A DNA stretch of 39,035 nt from Prevotella sp. UBA7764 (GCA_002481295.1 DLDU01000014.1:18907-57941), one strand, 5' to 3'. Positions 14,745-22,804 are shown, numbered from the stretch's first letter. Made by a program: numbers and translations. Notes: generated by a model not told the origin, from the sequence alone.

Positions 14745-16711
14745 TCGAGACAGGTATGTTGCCACAGCCGTGCATTGTCGAGTTGCGTGCCGAGGAGCTT
14801 GTCGACTTGTTGCCATTGCGCCTTGTCGACATAGCTGCGAACTGCCGGAGACTGCCACAGCACACGGTAGGCGGCAACGCGTCGCACCCCGGCGTCGTAG
14901 TGGTCGCAAAGGCTTTGCCACAGCGTGCGGCCGTTGGCGAGACGATAGTCCCAAGCCACATGGTGGAACCACAACAGATACTGCTCAGGGCAGGTCTTCA
15001 CGTTTTCATAGAGCGAACGATAAGGCTCACGATACTGTGCCGTGGCTCCTGAGCCCGTGGCGACCGTGCGGTCGAACCCCAGTCCTTGCTTGTCAGCCTT
15101 ATGATAATAGACGGGGCACCACTCCAAAGGATATTCTGCTTTGTAGCCATCGGGCTCCGGTCCATAGTGATGATCAAAGGCAAAGATATGGTGCAGGCCG
15201 AGCGGCATCATATAGTCGACGCATGCCTCGCGCGAGCTAAGCATCATATCCTCCAGCGCAGCCACCGTCACCGAGTCGCCACGACCGAAGGTCTGTAGCA
15301 GCCACTCATGGGCAATCTGCTCAGAAGTCAGTGACGGATCCCAGGCCAGACGGCCGAAAGCATACCAGTTGGACTGCGAGAAGGGGTGTCCGCACCAGTT
15401 GGTGTCGTCGCCCGTGTTGGCGACTCCCGCGATGCCTTTCAGTCCGCGGGCCACAGGATCGACGTAGCTGAAGAACTCTTTCCACATCGGAGCGAGATAG
15501 ATCAAGTGGAGCGACTGCCCGGTATATTCCTGCGTGATCTGCAGTTCAGCCATCTGTGGTGTCTTCGTCATGTTGTCGAAGATGGGCGCGTAAGGCTCGC
15601 GCGGCTGGAAGTCGAGCGGTCCGTTTTTTGACTGCAAGATGACATTGTCGTGAAACAGCCCGTCCATGGGTTTGAACTCCGACACGGCCTGCATCACGCG
15701 GTCCTCACCTTTGTGGTTGGCGCCATAGACAAACGAGCGCCAGATGACCGTACCGCCGTAGGGCTTCAGCGCGTCGGCGAGCATGTTCGCGCCGTCGGCA
15801 TGACTGCGGTGATAGTCTCCCGGTCCGGGCTGTCCCTCGCTGTTGGCCTTGACAAGGAAGCCGCCGAAGTCCGGTATCAGCTTGTAGATCTCCCGAGCCT
15901 TGCGCTGCCACCATCGCTGCACGGAAGCATCGAGGGGATCTGCTGTCTTGGTCTCATGCAAAGCCAACGGCGAGCCGAAGTTGATGCTCAGCCAAACCTG
16001 GATGCCGTAAGGGCGGAGCAGGTCAGCGATGACTTTGAGTTTCTCGAGATAAGGGCGCGTGACCATCTTGGGACTGGCGTTGACATTGTTCACCACCATG
16101 GCGTTGATGCCCACCGAGGCGTTGGCGCGCGCGTAGATGGTCAGGCGTTGTCGCAACGAGTCGGTCATGCCGTTTTTCGTGATCTGCTCCCATTTCCAGA
16201 TGCTCTTTCCCGCATAGCCACGTTCCACACTGCCGTCGGGGTTGTCCCAATGGTTGAGCATGCGTCGCTGCAGGGCGGGCGCTGATGTCCAGTCGGCATC
16301 CCGGTCATTGCCCTCTTTTGTCGCTTGCCAGCGCAGCAGGGCGTAGGCACCGTAGAGCAGACCGAGGGGACGGTGCGCGGAAACCACGGCACTGTGGTCG
16401 GCGGCCTTATATTTAATATGGTATCTGTCGTTGTCACAGCCTTCAGAGACAAGGCGCAGCGTCACCTGACCGCCCTGCCAGCTCTCCTGCAACTCACGGC
16501 CGGCGATGGCGATGGTGGCCGCAGCGTTGCGGTCAGCGACTTTGGGACAGACGACATGGGCGGGTGTCGAGGTCTTGCGCGGCAGCCACAGCGTAGCGCC
16601 CACGCCATCGTTGTCGACGGGTGGTTCGGGTGACATGCTATAAACAGGTGTCGCTATCATAGCGAGAAGCACGACGACGAGGTGTTGTAATATAAATAGG
16701 TGTTGGTGCAT
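14717..16711 (-). CDS. aguA: GH67 alpha-glucuronidase
   Basis: The 664-aa enzyme (start at 16711) removes 4-O-methylglucuronic acid from the ends of xylo-oligosaccharides. Conserved GH67 segments include the acid residue E292 in VKANSEGQPGP and the putative base residues D367 (KNGPLDFQPREP) and E395 (QITQEYTGQ). A signal peptide (about 1-25, ending VYS) places it in the periplasm or outside. The frame extends nine codons upstream to a TTG at 16738, but that lies within the -7 box, so ATG 16711 is preferred. It is divergent from the xylan transporter operon and overlaps the convergent kinase-like gene by 28 bp at its 3' end. Confidence 0.95.
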   Translation of the reverse strand: MHQHLFILQHLVVVLLAMIATPVYSMSPEPPVDNDGVGATLWLPRKTSTPAHVVCPKVADRNAAATIAIAGRELQESWQGGQVTLRLVSEGCDNDRYHIKYKAADHSAVVSAHRPLGLLYGAYALLRWQATKEGNDRDADWTSAPALQRRMLNHWDNPDGSVERGYAGKSIWKWEQITKNGMTDSLRQRLTIYARANASVGINAMVVNNVNASPKMVTRPYLEKLKVIADLLRPYGIQVWLSINFGSPLALHETKTADPLDASVQRWWQRKAREIYKLIPDFGGFLVKANSEGQPGPGDYHRSHADGANMLADALKPYGGTVIWRSFVYGANHKGEDRVMQAVSEFKPMDGLFHDNVILQSKNGPLDFQPREPYAPIFDNMTKTPQMAELQITQEYTGQSLHLIYLAPMWKEFFSYVDPVARGLKGIAGVANTGDDTNWCGHPFSQSNWYAFGRLAWDPSLTSEQIAHEWLLQTFGRGDSVTVAALEDMMLSSREACVDYMMPLGLHHIFAFDHHYGPEPDGYKAEYPLEWCPVYYHKADKQGLGFDRTVATGSGATAQYREPYRSLYENVKTCPEQYLLWFHHVAWDYRLANGRTLWQSLCDHYDAGVRRVAAYRVLWQSPAVRSYVDKAQWQQVDKLLGTQLDNARLWQHTCLDYFNGVRGY

Positions 16712-16735
16712 GATGATGGTTGATTTGATTAAGTA

Positions 16736-16766
16736 CAAAGATACGGTGAAAACAAGGCAAAAGCAA
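16736..16766 (-). promoter_or_regulatory. Promoter of the GH67 gene
   Basis: On the minus strand TTG (16764-16766), a 20-bp spacer and TATCTTTG (16736-16743) match the consensus. The start near 16728 leaves a short leader to ATG 16711. The plus-strand xylan operon is divergent from this region. Confidence 0.75.
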
Positions 16767-16849
16767 GATAATAAGTCTCTTTTTTGCCTGATGAGACAAA
16801 TAAGAATGTATTTGTAACACTACAACAAGATCAATCCAACACTAATAAT

Positions 16850-16857
16850 TAACTTTG
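16850..16857 (+). promoter_or_regulatory. -7 box of the xylan transporter operon
   Basis: TAACTTTG (16850-16857) lies 23 bp before the ATG at 16881. There is no TTTG at 19-21 bp upstream. A weak -33 would fit a promoter needing an activator, as expected for an inducible sugar operon. Confidence 0.55.
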
Positions 16858-16880
16858 CAGACAAAAGAACCTAATATCTG

Positions 16881-18314
16881 ATGAAAGAAAACGTAAACAA
16901 TTCGACCGCCGCTGCACAGGACACTCAGACAGCGCGCGGATTCTACAAGCTCAACTGGCTGCAGCGTATCGGCTTTGGCTCCGGTGATTTGGCACAGAAC
17001 CTGATCTACCAGACTATCTGCATGTACCTGCTGTTCTTCTATACCGATATCTATGGTCTCGATGCCGGAGCGGCAGCGACGATGTTCCTTGTGGTGCGTC
17101 TCGTGGATGTGCTTTGGGATCCTATCGTAGGTACCTATGTCGACAAGCACAACCCTCGGCTGGGTAAGTACCGTGCCTATCTTGTCTTTGCGGGTCTCCC
17201 GCTGACGGCGTTTGCCATCCTGTGTTTCTGGGACGGTTTCAGCGGTTCACTGCTCTATGCCTATATTACCTATGTCGGCATGTCGATGTGCTATACTTTC
17301 GTCAACGTACCCTACGGCGCGCTCAACAGCTCGCTGACGCGCGACACCAACGAGATCACCATTCTCACCTCCGTGCGTATGTTCATGGCCAACGTCGGCG
17401 GACTCGCTGTCTCTGCCGGTGTGCCCATTCTCGTAGCCGTCATGGCGGCACAGAAACTGCCGTTGCAGATGGCACTCTTCATGGGCTTGGGCTCGTTGCC
17501 CTCGTTTATCTTCATGCCAATGGTACCTGCCATCAAGCGCAAGATCGGCAAGAAGAACATGTTCTATGTCTTCCTCTCCATTGCCATCGTCGGCATGGCA
17601 GCGCTCTATGTCATCAGCAAGTTCTTCGACATGAAGACGAATATGACGGCTATCTACATCGCTCAGTTCATCAAGTCTACGGGCGTCATCGTAGCCACTG
17701 GCTATATGTGGGCTCTCGTGCCTGAGGTGATCTCCTTTGCGGAGTACAAGACGGGCCGTCGCATCTCGGGTATTGTCAATGCGCTGACGGGTATCTTCTT
17801 CAAAGCCGGCATGGCCTTGGGCGGTGTGGTGCCCGGCATCGTACTGGCTGTGACGGGCTATCATGTGACGGCACAGGCCAACACGCTGCCCAAGGACCCG
17901 AGTGCGTGGTTCTACGCCATGCTCATCTATGCCCTCGTAGGCTGTGCTCTCCTGCTCTTCTGCTTCAGCCAGACCAAGGAGCGCGTGGTCATGGATCAGA
18001 AGGAGACCGCCAACGTCAAGGTCAGCGACCTGTGGAAAGAGTTCCTCCGCAACCGTCCGTTGCGCGTCCTGGCCCTGTTCTTCATCACCGCCTTCGCCAT
18101 GATGTCGGTGGGCAACGCCGCCGGCGCTTACTTCATGAACGACCTGGAACTCCAGACCCCAGAGGCTCAGGAAGGCATCCGATGGCTCGTCTGTGTCATC
18201 CCCGCCATGCTGCTCCTACTCGCCATGTTCATCATCTCGAAGTATGAGCTCACCGACGAGAAGGTCGACGAGATCAACGAGGAGATCGAGCGTAGACACA
18301 TGGAAGAGGAATAA
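16881..18314 (+). CDS. GPH-family sugar:cation symporter (xylo-oligosaccharide transport)
   Basis: This 477-aa inner-membrane protein has about 12 hydrophobic segments and the signatures of the glycoside-pentoside-hexuronide family (FGSGDLAQNLIYQ near 31-43, RLVDVLWDPIVGTYVD near 73-88, VNVPYGAL). It should move xylose oligomers or related sugars inward with Na+ or H+. It is the first gene of the plus-strand xylan cluster, 75 bp before the GH10 gene. The order symporter-GH10-GH43 matches the xynD-xynA-xynB arrangement I remember from Prevotella bryantii. Substrate is inferred from this context. Confidence 0.92.
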   Translation: MKENVNNSTAAAQDTQTARGFYKLNWLQRIGFGSGDLAQNLIYQTICMYLLFFYTDIYGLDAGAAATMFLVVRLVDVLWDPIVGTYVDKHNPRLGKYRAYLVFAGLPLTAFAILCFWDGFSGSLLYAYITYVGMSMCYTFVNVPYGALNSSLTRDTNEITILTSVRMFMANVGGLAVSAGVPILVAVMAAQKLPLQMALFMGLGSLPSFIFMPMVPAIKRKIGKKNMFYVFLSIAIVGMAALYVISKFFDMKTNMTAIYIAQFIKSTGVIVATGYMWALVPEVISFAEYKTGRRISGIVNALTGIFFKAGMALGGVVPGIVLAVTGYHVTAQANTLPKDPSAWFYAMLIYALVGCALLLFCFSQTKERVVMDQKETANVKVSDLWKEFLRNRPLRVLALFFITAFAMMSVGNAAGAYFMNDLELQTPEAQEGIRWLVCVIPAMLLLLAMFIISKYELTDEKVDEINEEIERRHMEEE

Positions 18315-18389
18315 AGGAAACAGATCATAGGATTGATACCAATATACAGTAAGTCGAAAAGATTCCCAAAACAACAAAACTAATCGAAC

Positions 18390-19544
18390 ATGAACAACAT
18401 CAAACGCAACCTGCTGGTTGCTCTCAGTCTCGTCGCCACGATGGCAGCCGGTGCTAAGGACAACACGCCCACGCTCAAGGAGACCGTCGGCAAGTACTTC
18501 TACATCGGAGCCGCCGTGAACACACCCTGCGTATGGGAGCAAAACAAGGTGGAGGCAAACATCGTAAAGGATAACTTCAACTCCATCGTGGCCGAGAACT
18601 GCATGAAGGGTGAGGTCATCCACCCCGAAGAGAACCGCTATGACTGGCGCGACGCCGACCAGACGGTGGCCTTTGCTGAGAAGTACGGTCTCACGGTCTT
18701 CGGTCATTGCCTCGTGTGGCATTCCCAGCCGCCGCGCTGGATGTTCACCGACGACAAGGGTAAGCCGGTCACGCGTGAGGTGCTCATCGACCGCATGTAT
18801 CACCACATCACCACGGTGGTGAGCCATTATCGCGGACGCATCAAAGGATGGGATGTCGTCAACGAAGCCTTCAACGAGGATGGCACGCTGCGGCATACAC
18901 CTTATTATAATATAATAGGTTCGGACTACATCGAGCTGGCTTTTCGCTTCGCCCATGCCGCTGACCCTGACGCTGAGCTTTACTACAACGACTATAACCT
19001 CTCTACCCCGGCGAAGCGTGACGGTGTCTGCAAGCTCGTGCGCGCGCTGAAAGCCAAAGGCATACGCATCGACGCCGTGGGCATGCAGAGCCACAACGGA
19101 TATAACTATCCCGACTTGAACAACTACGAGGCAAGCATCGACTCTTTCGCTGCCTGCGGTGTGAAGGTGCAGATGACGGAGTTGGACTTGAACATGCTGC
19201 CCAACCCGAAGAGCTTCGGCGGTGCGGAGATCAGCCAGCGCTATCAATATAATAAGGAGTACAACCCTTATGTCAAAGGTCTCGACAAGAAGGCGCAGAA
19301 AGTCTTCGACAGCCGCTACCTCGCTCTCTTCGACATCTACCGCCGTCATGCGGCTCAGATCGAGCGCGTCACGCTGTGGGGTGTCACCGACGGCACGTCA
19401 TGGCTCAACGACTGGCCAATCCCCGGCCGCACCAACTATCCCCTGCTCTTCGACAGAGCGGGGAAGGCAAAGAAGGTGGTGAAGGAGATCGTGAAGATGT
19501 ATCAGCCTCACCCCCTTACCCCTCTCCAAAGGAGAGGGGAGTAA
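18390..19544 (+). CDS. xynA: GH10 endo-1,4-beta-xylanase
   Basis: The 384-aa enzyme cleaves internal xylan bonds with retention of configuration. The acid/base is E159 in WDVVNEAF and the nucleophile E264 in QMTELDLN; HCLVWHSQ (106-113) is the conserved substrate-binding segment. A signal peptide (1 to about 21) exports it. There is no carbohydrate-binding module, so it may act on oligomers in the periplasm. The final residues (after VKMYQ, reading HPLTPLQRRGE) and the stop are encoded by a copy of the AGCCTCACCCCC palindromic repeat. It lies between the symporter and the GH43 gene. Confidence 0.96.
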   Translation: MNNIKRNLLVALSLVATMAAGAKDNTPTLKETVGKYFYIGAAVNTPCVWEQNKVEANIVKDNFNSIVAENCMKGEVIHPEENRYDWRDADQTVAFAEKYGLTVFGHCLVWHSQPPRWMFTDDKGKPVTREVLIDRMYHHITTVVSHYRGRIKGWDVVNEAFNEDGTLRHTPYYNIIGSDYIELAFRFAHAADPDAELYYNDYNLSTPAKRDGVCKLVRALKAKGIRIDAVGMQSHNGYNYPDLNNYEASIDSFAACGVKVQMTELDLNMLPNPKSFGGAEISQRYQYNKEYNPYVKGLDKKAQKVFDSRYLALFDIYRRHAAQIERVTLWGVTDGTSWLNDWPIPGRTNYPLLFDRAGKAKKVVKEIVKMYQPHPLTPLQRRGE

Positions 19545-19548
19545 AATG
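19504..19548 (+). repeat. AGCCTCACCCCC palindromic repeat, copy 4, inside the GH10 3' end
   Basis: This is the same element as the other three copies, with a perfect CCCCTCTCC-AAA-GGAGAGGGG hairpin and the GAGTAAAATG end. The reading frame of xynA enters it and stops at its TAA. Confidence 0.9.
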
Positions 19549-19652
19549 CTTCAAGGGGTCGGGAGCACTGCATCGGAGGGCAACACCGTTTAAAGGGCAG
19601 CACTGCGTTGGGTACCGTGCCGTTCCTCTGTAGGTTGTGCTCGGTTCGGTAA

Positions 19653-19693
19653 GACGGTGCTGTGCACCGTCCCGCTGGGCAGCCCCGCTGCCC
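19653..19693. repeat. Two adjacent GC-rich hairpins between GH10 and GH43
   Basis: GACGGTGC-TGT-GCACCGTC (19653-19671) and GGGCAGC-CCC-GCTGCCC (19677-19693) are perfect short hairpins. They lie 45-85 bp before the GH43 ATG, in a 193-bp gap without genes. They could limit read-through or stabilise the upstream mRNA end; there is no T tract. Confidence 0.75.
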
Positions 19694-19737
19694 TCCCCCT
19701 CCTTCCTTTATTAATCAGCAACTAATCATCAAAAGCT

Positions 19738-20694
19738 ATGAGCAGATATCTTTTTCCTCAAGACTATATGGCTGACCCGTCAGCCCATGTGTTTAACGAC
19801 AAGATCTATGTCTACCCTTCCCACGACTGGGACAGCGGAGAGGCCTTCGACGACGATGGCGGTCACTTCCAGATGAAGGACTACCACGTGCTGCGCATCG
19901 ACGGCAACCCGATGGAAGCCGACGTCACCGACTGCGGCAAGATTCTCGACGTCGAGGATGTGCCTTGGGCTGAGAAGCAGATGTGGGACAACGATGTCGT
20001 GGAAGTCAATGGCAAGTATCACCTGATCTTCGCGGCAAAGGACTACAATGGTGTCTTCCGCCTTGGCGTAGCCATCGCCGACCGTCCCGAAGGTCCGTTC
20101 ATCCCGCAGGCCGACCCGATCCGCAAGTCCTACAGCATCGACCCGTGCGTCTTCAAGGACGACGACGGTGCGATCTATGTCTACTTCGGTGGCATCTGGG
20201 GCGGACAGTTGCAGTGGTACCGCGACAACAAAGCACTGAAAGACGAGTACCTGCCTACCGGCAAGGAGCCTGCCATCCCCGCACGTGTAGCCCGCATGAC
20301 ACCCGACGGCATGCAGTTCAGCGAGATGCCGCGTCCTGTTGTCGTCGTGGACGAGCAGGGACAGCCGCTCACCGCCGACGACCCGCACCGCTTCTTCGAG
20401 GCGAGCTGGATGCATAAGATGTACGGCAAGTATTATTTCTCCTACTCCACCGGTGACAGTCACCTGCTCTGCTATGCTGTCGGCGACAACCCCTATGGCC
20501 CGTTCACCTATCAGGGTGTGATCCTCAACCCGGTTGTTGGCTGGACCACGCACCACAGCATCCTGGAGTATCACGGCCACTGGTATCTCTTCCACCACGA
20601 CTGTGTGCCGAGCCACGACACGACCTGGCTGCGCAGCGTGAAGGTGGCGGAGCTGCAAGTGGACAAAGACGGGAAAATACATACGTTAGAGTAA
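19738..20694 (+). CDS. xynB: GH43 beta-xylosidase/alpha-arabinofuranosidase
   Basis: This 318-aa single-domain GH43 protein is of normal length for the catalytic five-bladed propeller. The three expected acidic residues are visible: base D13 (YMADPSAHVF), pKa modulator D135 (SIDPCVF) and acid E221 (FEASWMHK). It has no signal peptide, so it likely works in the cytoplasm on oligomers imported by the symporter, releasing xylose and/or arabinose. The GH10 gene is 193 bp upstream. The split between xylosidase and arabinosidase activity cannot be read from sequence. Confidence 0.93.
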   Translation: MSRYLFPQDYMADPSAHVFNDKIYVYPSHDWDSGEAFDDDGGHFQMKDYHVLRIDGNPMEADVTDCGKILDVEDVPWAEKQMWDNDVVEVNGKYHLIFAAKDYNGVFRLGVAIADRPEGPFIPQADPIRKSYSIDPCVFKDDDGAIYVYFGGIWGGQLQWYRDNKALKDEYLPTGKEPAIPARVARMTPDGMQFSEMPRPVVVVDEQGQPLTADDPHRFFEASWMHKMYGKYYFSYSTGDSHLLCYAVGDNPYGPFTYQGVILNPVVGWTTHHSILEYHGHWYLFHHDCVPSHDTTWLRSVKVAELQVDKDGKIHTLE

Positions 20695-20737
20695 AGAGGA
20701 GACTCACCGGCCCAAACTCCGGCCTCACCCCCCAAGC

Positions 20738-20818
20738 CAACACGAATGCCCAGGAATTGCCCACGAATTATTCATGAATTAAAAGTGATGAGAAAGTCTA
20801 ATAAATAATTAATGAGAA
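20738..20818. repeat. 81-bp direct repeat, left copy
   Basis: It is identical by eye to 22028-22108; the start-to-start distance is 1290 bp. This copy also includes the left arm of a 19-bp perfect inverted repeat, CAGGAATTGCCCACGAATT (20751-20769), matched by 20818-20836. The copies bracket the Rpn gene and its promoter. Confidence 0.93.
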
Positions 20819-20836
20819 ATTCGTGGGCAATTCCTG
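20751..20836. repeat. Palindromic element with 19-bp perfect arms
   Basis: The arms at 20751-20769 and 20818-20836 are exact reverse complements separated by 48 nt of A/T-rich sequence. At the right-hand 81-bp copy the second arm is missing, so that copy looks truncated. The layout resembles a small non-autonomous mobile element. Confidence 0.85.
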
Positions 20837-20890
20837 ATGATTCATGTTTATAGTTCTATTCTCACTACGTGTCCTCTGTATGAGAGGATA

Positions 20891-21844
20891 TTATTTCTCT
20901 AACCACTTCTTAATCTCGTCCTCCGATAATCCCTGCTTGCGCAGCTTTTCACGCACGCGATCCAATAGCTGGCTCTGTTGCGAAATCTGTTGGTCCTTCT
21001 GTGAAATCTGCTGGTCCTTCTGTGAAATCTGCTGGTCCTTCTGTGAAATCAGCTGGTCTTTCTCTTTAATTATTTTGTCTCTGCTCATAATGGCAGTGTC
21101 TCGGTCCTCTATTGCCTTGAAATACTCGTCCTCGACGTTCATATCCTGCCGAAGCTGTGCATTACCAGAGGCCATGGCCAGCCGGTGGAGTATATATTGC
21201 ATGTCGGGGTCGTCATGATATTTTGCGTCGTCAAGTTGCACAATATGCTGGTCAGCTTTTTCCTTGTTGGTCTGGTCAAACACGCTGAGAACCTTTTCCA
21301 GTCTGTTGTTGATCTGCCCGTGGAGGAGCGGAATCTGCACGATGATGCTGTCATGGGTGAGACTGTCGACAAACGGATCGGGAAGTCCCTTGGTCACCTC
21401 ATGTCCCTCATAGTCGTAGGATTTGTGGTTGGTATAGAGCACGGGCACCTCGATGTTTCCGACTCTGTGCCCGAGAATATATACCGCCACCATGGGGATG
21501 CCGTATGGCGGTCGCATCTCTTCGTGGACCATGTTTTCGGGGTTGGCATACTGTGCGCCGAGATACTGCCGGAAGCGTAGGGTCTCTGTCTCGAGCCATG
21601 TCTTTTGCATTTCGATGAGAATTAGACGCAGCGAGCCGTCATCCTCACGGATACGTGCCCCGAAGTCGATGCGGAACATGGATATGTTGTCACGCACGCC
21701 GTTGGTGTACTCGTTGCGGCGTATCTGCACTTCCACTACCTCTTTCTTTAGCAGTGCGGAGAGGATAGTGCGCGCTATGCGCTCGTCCTCCATCATATAT
21801 TTGAAGACGGAGTCGTAGATGGGGTTTGCTACACGAATGATCAT
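20891..21844 (-). CDS. Rpn-family PD-(D/E)XK nuclease (putative transposase)
   Basis: This 317-aa protein belongs to the Rpn/PDDEXK_2 group. The N-terminal nuclease domain opens with NPIYDSVFKYMMED. The active site is D60 (MFRIDFGAR) and E78-x-Q80 (LIEMQK). A linker and a coiled tail follow: residues about 261-288 are four heptads of KDQQISQ type, encoded by a 21-bp tandem repeat. The C-terminus is RKQGLSEDEIKKWLEK. E. coli Rpn proteins are DNA endonucleases that promote recombination, and some act in phage defence controlled by a small protein made from the same gene. The gene has its own promoter and sits between perfect 81-bp direct repeats. Confidence 0.92.
   Translation of the reverse strand: MIIRVANPIYDSVFKYMMEDERIARTILSALLKKEVVEVQIRRNEYTNGVRDNISMFRIDFGARIREDDGSLRLILIEMQKTWLETETLRFRQYLGAQYANPENMVHEEMRPPYGIPMVAVYILGHRVGNIEVPVLYTNHKSYDYEGHEVTKGLPDPFVDSLTHDSIIVQIPLLHGQINNRLEKVLSVFDQTNKEKADQHIVQLDDAKYHDDPDMQYILHRLAMASGNAQLRQDMNVEDEYFKAIEDRDTAIMSRDKIIKEKDQLISQKDQQISQKDQQISQKDQQISQQSQLLDRVREKLRKQGLSEDEIKKWLEK
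20980..21063. repeat. Four tandem 21-bp repeats within the Rpn gene
   Basis: The units are 20980-21000, 21001-21021, 21022-21042 and 21043-21063. The middle two are identical and the outer two differ slightly. Being a multiple of three, copy changes would lengthen or shorten the coiled tail by heptads without breaking the frame. Confidence 0.93.
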
Positions 21845-21899
21845 ATTATGGCACGTTTTTATTTCAGTTTCTTATTCCTCAGTCTTTATTTTCCAAGGA

Positions 21900-21930
21900 C
21901 AAAGATAACGGAAAAATCTGGAGTAAGCAA
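21900..21930 (-). promoter_or_regulatory. Promoter of the Rpn gene
   Basis: On the minus strand TTG (21928-21930), 20 bp, then TATCTTTG (21900-21907). The leader to the ATG at 21844 is about 50 nt. Confidence 0.75.
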
Positions 21931-22027
21931 GTAAATGATAGGAAAAATTCATTGTTCCTTTTAGGCAGAAAGACATAAAAGACATGTATCTCTTACTGAC
22001 GCTATTCATGGGCAGGCTCTCTATTCT

Positions 22028-22108
22028 CAACACGAATGCCCAGGAATTGCCCACGAATTATTCATGAATTAAAAGTGATGAGAAAGTCTAATAAATAATT
22101 AATGAGAA
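22028..22108. repeat. 81-bp direct repeat, right copy
   Basis: It is identical to 20738-20818. It lies upstream of the Rpn promoter and 51 bp from the end of the ECF sigma gene. The inverted arm that follows the left copy is absent here. Confidence 0.93.
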
Positions 22109-22158
22109 GCCTTCTCCGTGTCTCTGTGTGAGAAATAATCGTCGAGCGGTGATATAGA

Positions 22159-22653
22159 TCAGTAAGCGGTGAGTACGATGCGGTAGATGTCGGCACGATG
22201 GTCGCGAAGTGCTTTCATGGCATTGGAGAGAAGATGCTCGACGGTCTTCTCGCTGATGCCCATCTTCTCGGCAGTCTCGCGGTAGGACAGTCCGTCGCGC
22301 TTGCAGAACAGCAGGGCCTCGCGCTGGCGGTGGGGTAGGGCGTCAATCGCTTCCCATAGACGTGCTTCGAGAATGGAGCGGTCTTGCGCTTCATCGTCGG
22401 TGATGGTGCCTTCCAAGTCTTTCGGTTCAACCTCGTGGCAGAGCGGATCGTTGCGGCGCAGCCGGTCGATGCAAGCATTGCGCACAGCGGTATAGAGAAA
22501 CGCCCGATCGTTGTTGGCCTCGCGTTGCCACAGCCTGACGAAGCAGTCCTGCACCACATCCTCGGCGGCGTCGACATCACCACAGAGATAGTGCATGGCA
22601 TAGAGACAGAGCGGACGGTAGTATTTCTGAAAAGCGGTTTCGATGGAAAGCAT
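22159..22653 (-). CDS. ECF-type RNA polymerase sigma factor, no adjacent anti-sigma
   Basis: The 164-aa protein has sigma region 2 (about 10-45, YYRPLCLYAMHYLCGDVDAAEDVVQDCFVRLW) and region 4 (about 105-155, LPHRQREALLFCKRDGLSYRETAEKMGISEKTVE with a helix-turn-helix). It resembles the Bacteroidetes FecI-like sigma-70 group. Such genes usually sit beside a FecR-like anti-sigma and a SusC/TonB receptor, but none is adjacent here. It is on the same strand as mdh, 205 bp downstream of it, with repeats between. Its regulon is unknown. Confidence 0.92.
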   Translation of the reverse strand: MLSIETAFQKYYRPLCLYAMHYLCGDVDAAEDVVQDCFVRLWQREANNDRAFLYTAVRNACIDRLRRNDPLCHEVEPKDLEGTITDDEAQDRSILEARLWEAIDALPHRQREALLFCKRDGLSYRETAEKMGISEKTVEHLLSNAMKALRDHRADIYRIVLTAY

Positions 22654-22664
22654 ATATATAAAAC

Positions 22665-22738
22665 AAGAAGAGCCCTCCTCTAACTCCCTTGAGGGGAAAA
22701 GAAGAGCCCTCCTCTAACTCCCCCCGAGGGGGGAGGAC
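22665..22738. repeat. 34-bp direct repeat with GAGGGG palindromes
   Basis: AAGAAGAGCCCTCCTCTAAC occurs at 22665 and again at 22699, each followed by CTCCC and a GAGGGG-type complement. The units are related to the other C-rich palindromes of the window. They lie directly upstream of the ECF sigma start codon. Confidence 0.8.
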
Positions 22739-22804
22739 CGCAAAACCCATACCTTGGATTTGCAGTTTCCGATCTCGGAACGGGGTTGGAGGAGGACTCG
22801 CTAT

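Larger units (their letters stand above)
21845..22158. other. Gap between the Rpn and ECF sigma genes
   Basis: It holds the Rpn promoter (21900-21930) and the right 81-bp direct repeat (22028-22108). No gene is seen. Confidence 0.7.

Noticed and set aside
16712..16738. TTG start nine codons upstream of the GH67 ATG
   Set aside because: It lies within the -7 box of the promoter, so the transcript would not contain it; the ATG at 16711 begins a proper signal peptide.
20738..22108. Rpn locus as a classical insertion sequence
   Set aside because: There are no terminal inverted repeats around the gene and no short target duplication; the 81-bp flanks are direct repeats. The family name transposase reflects annotation history rather than a shown mechanism.
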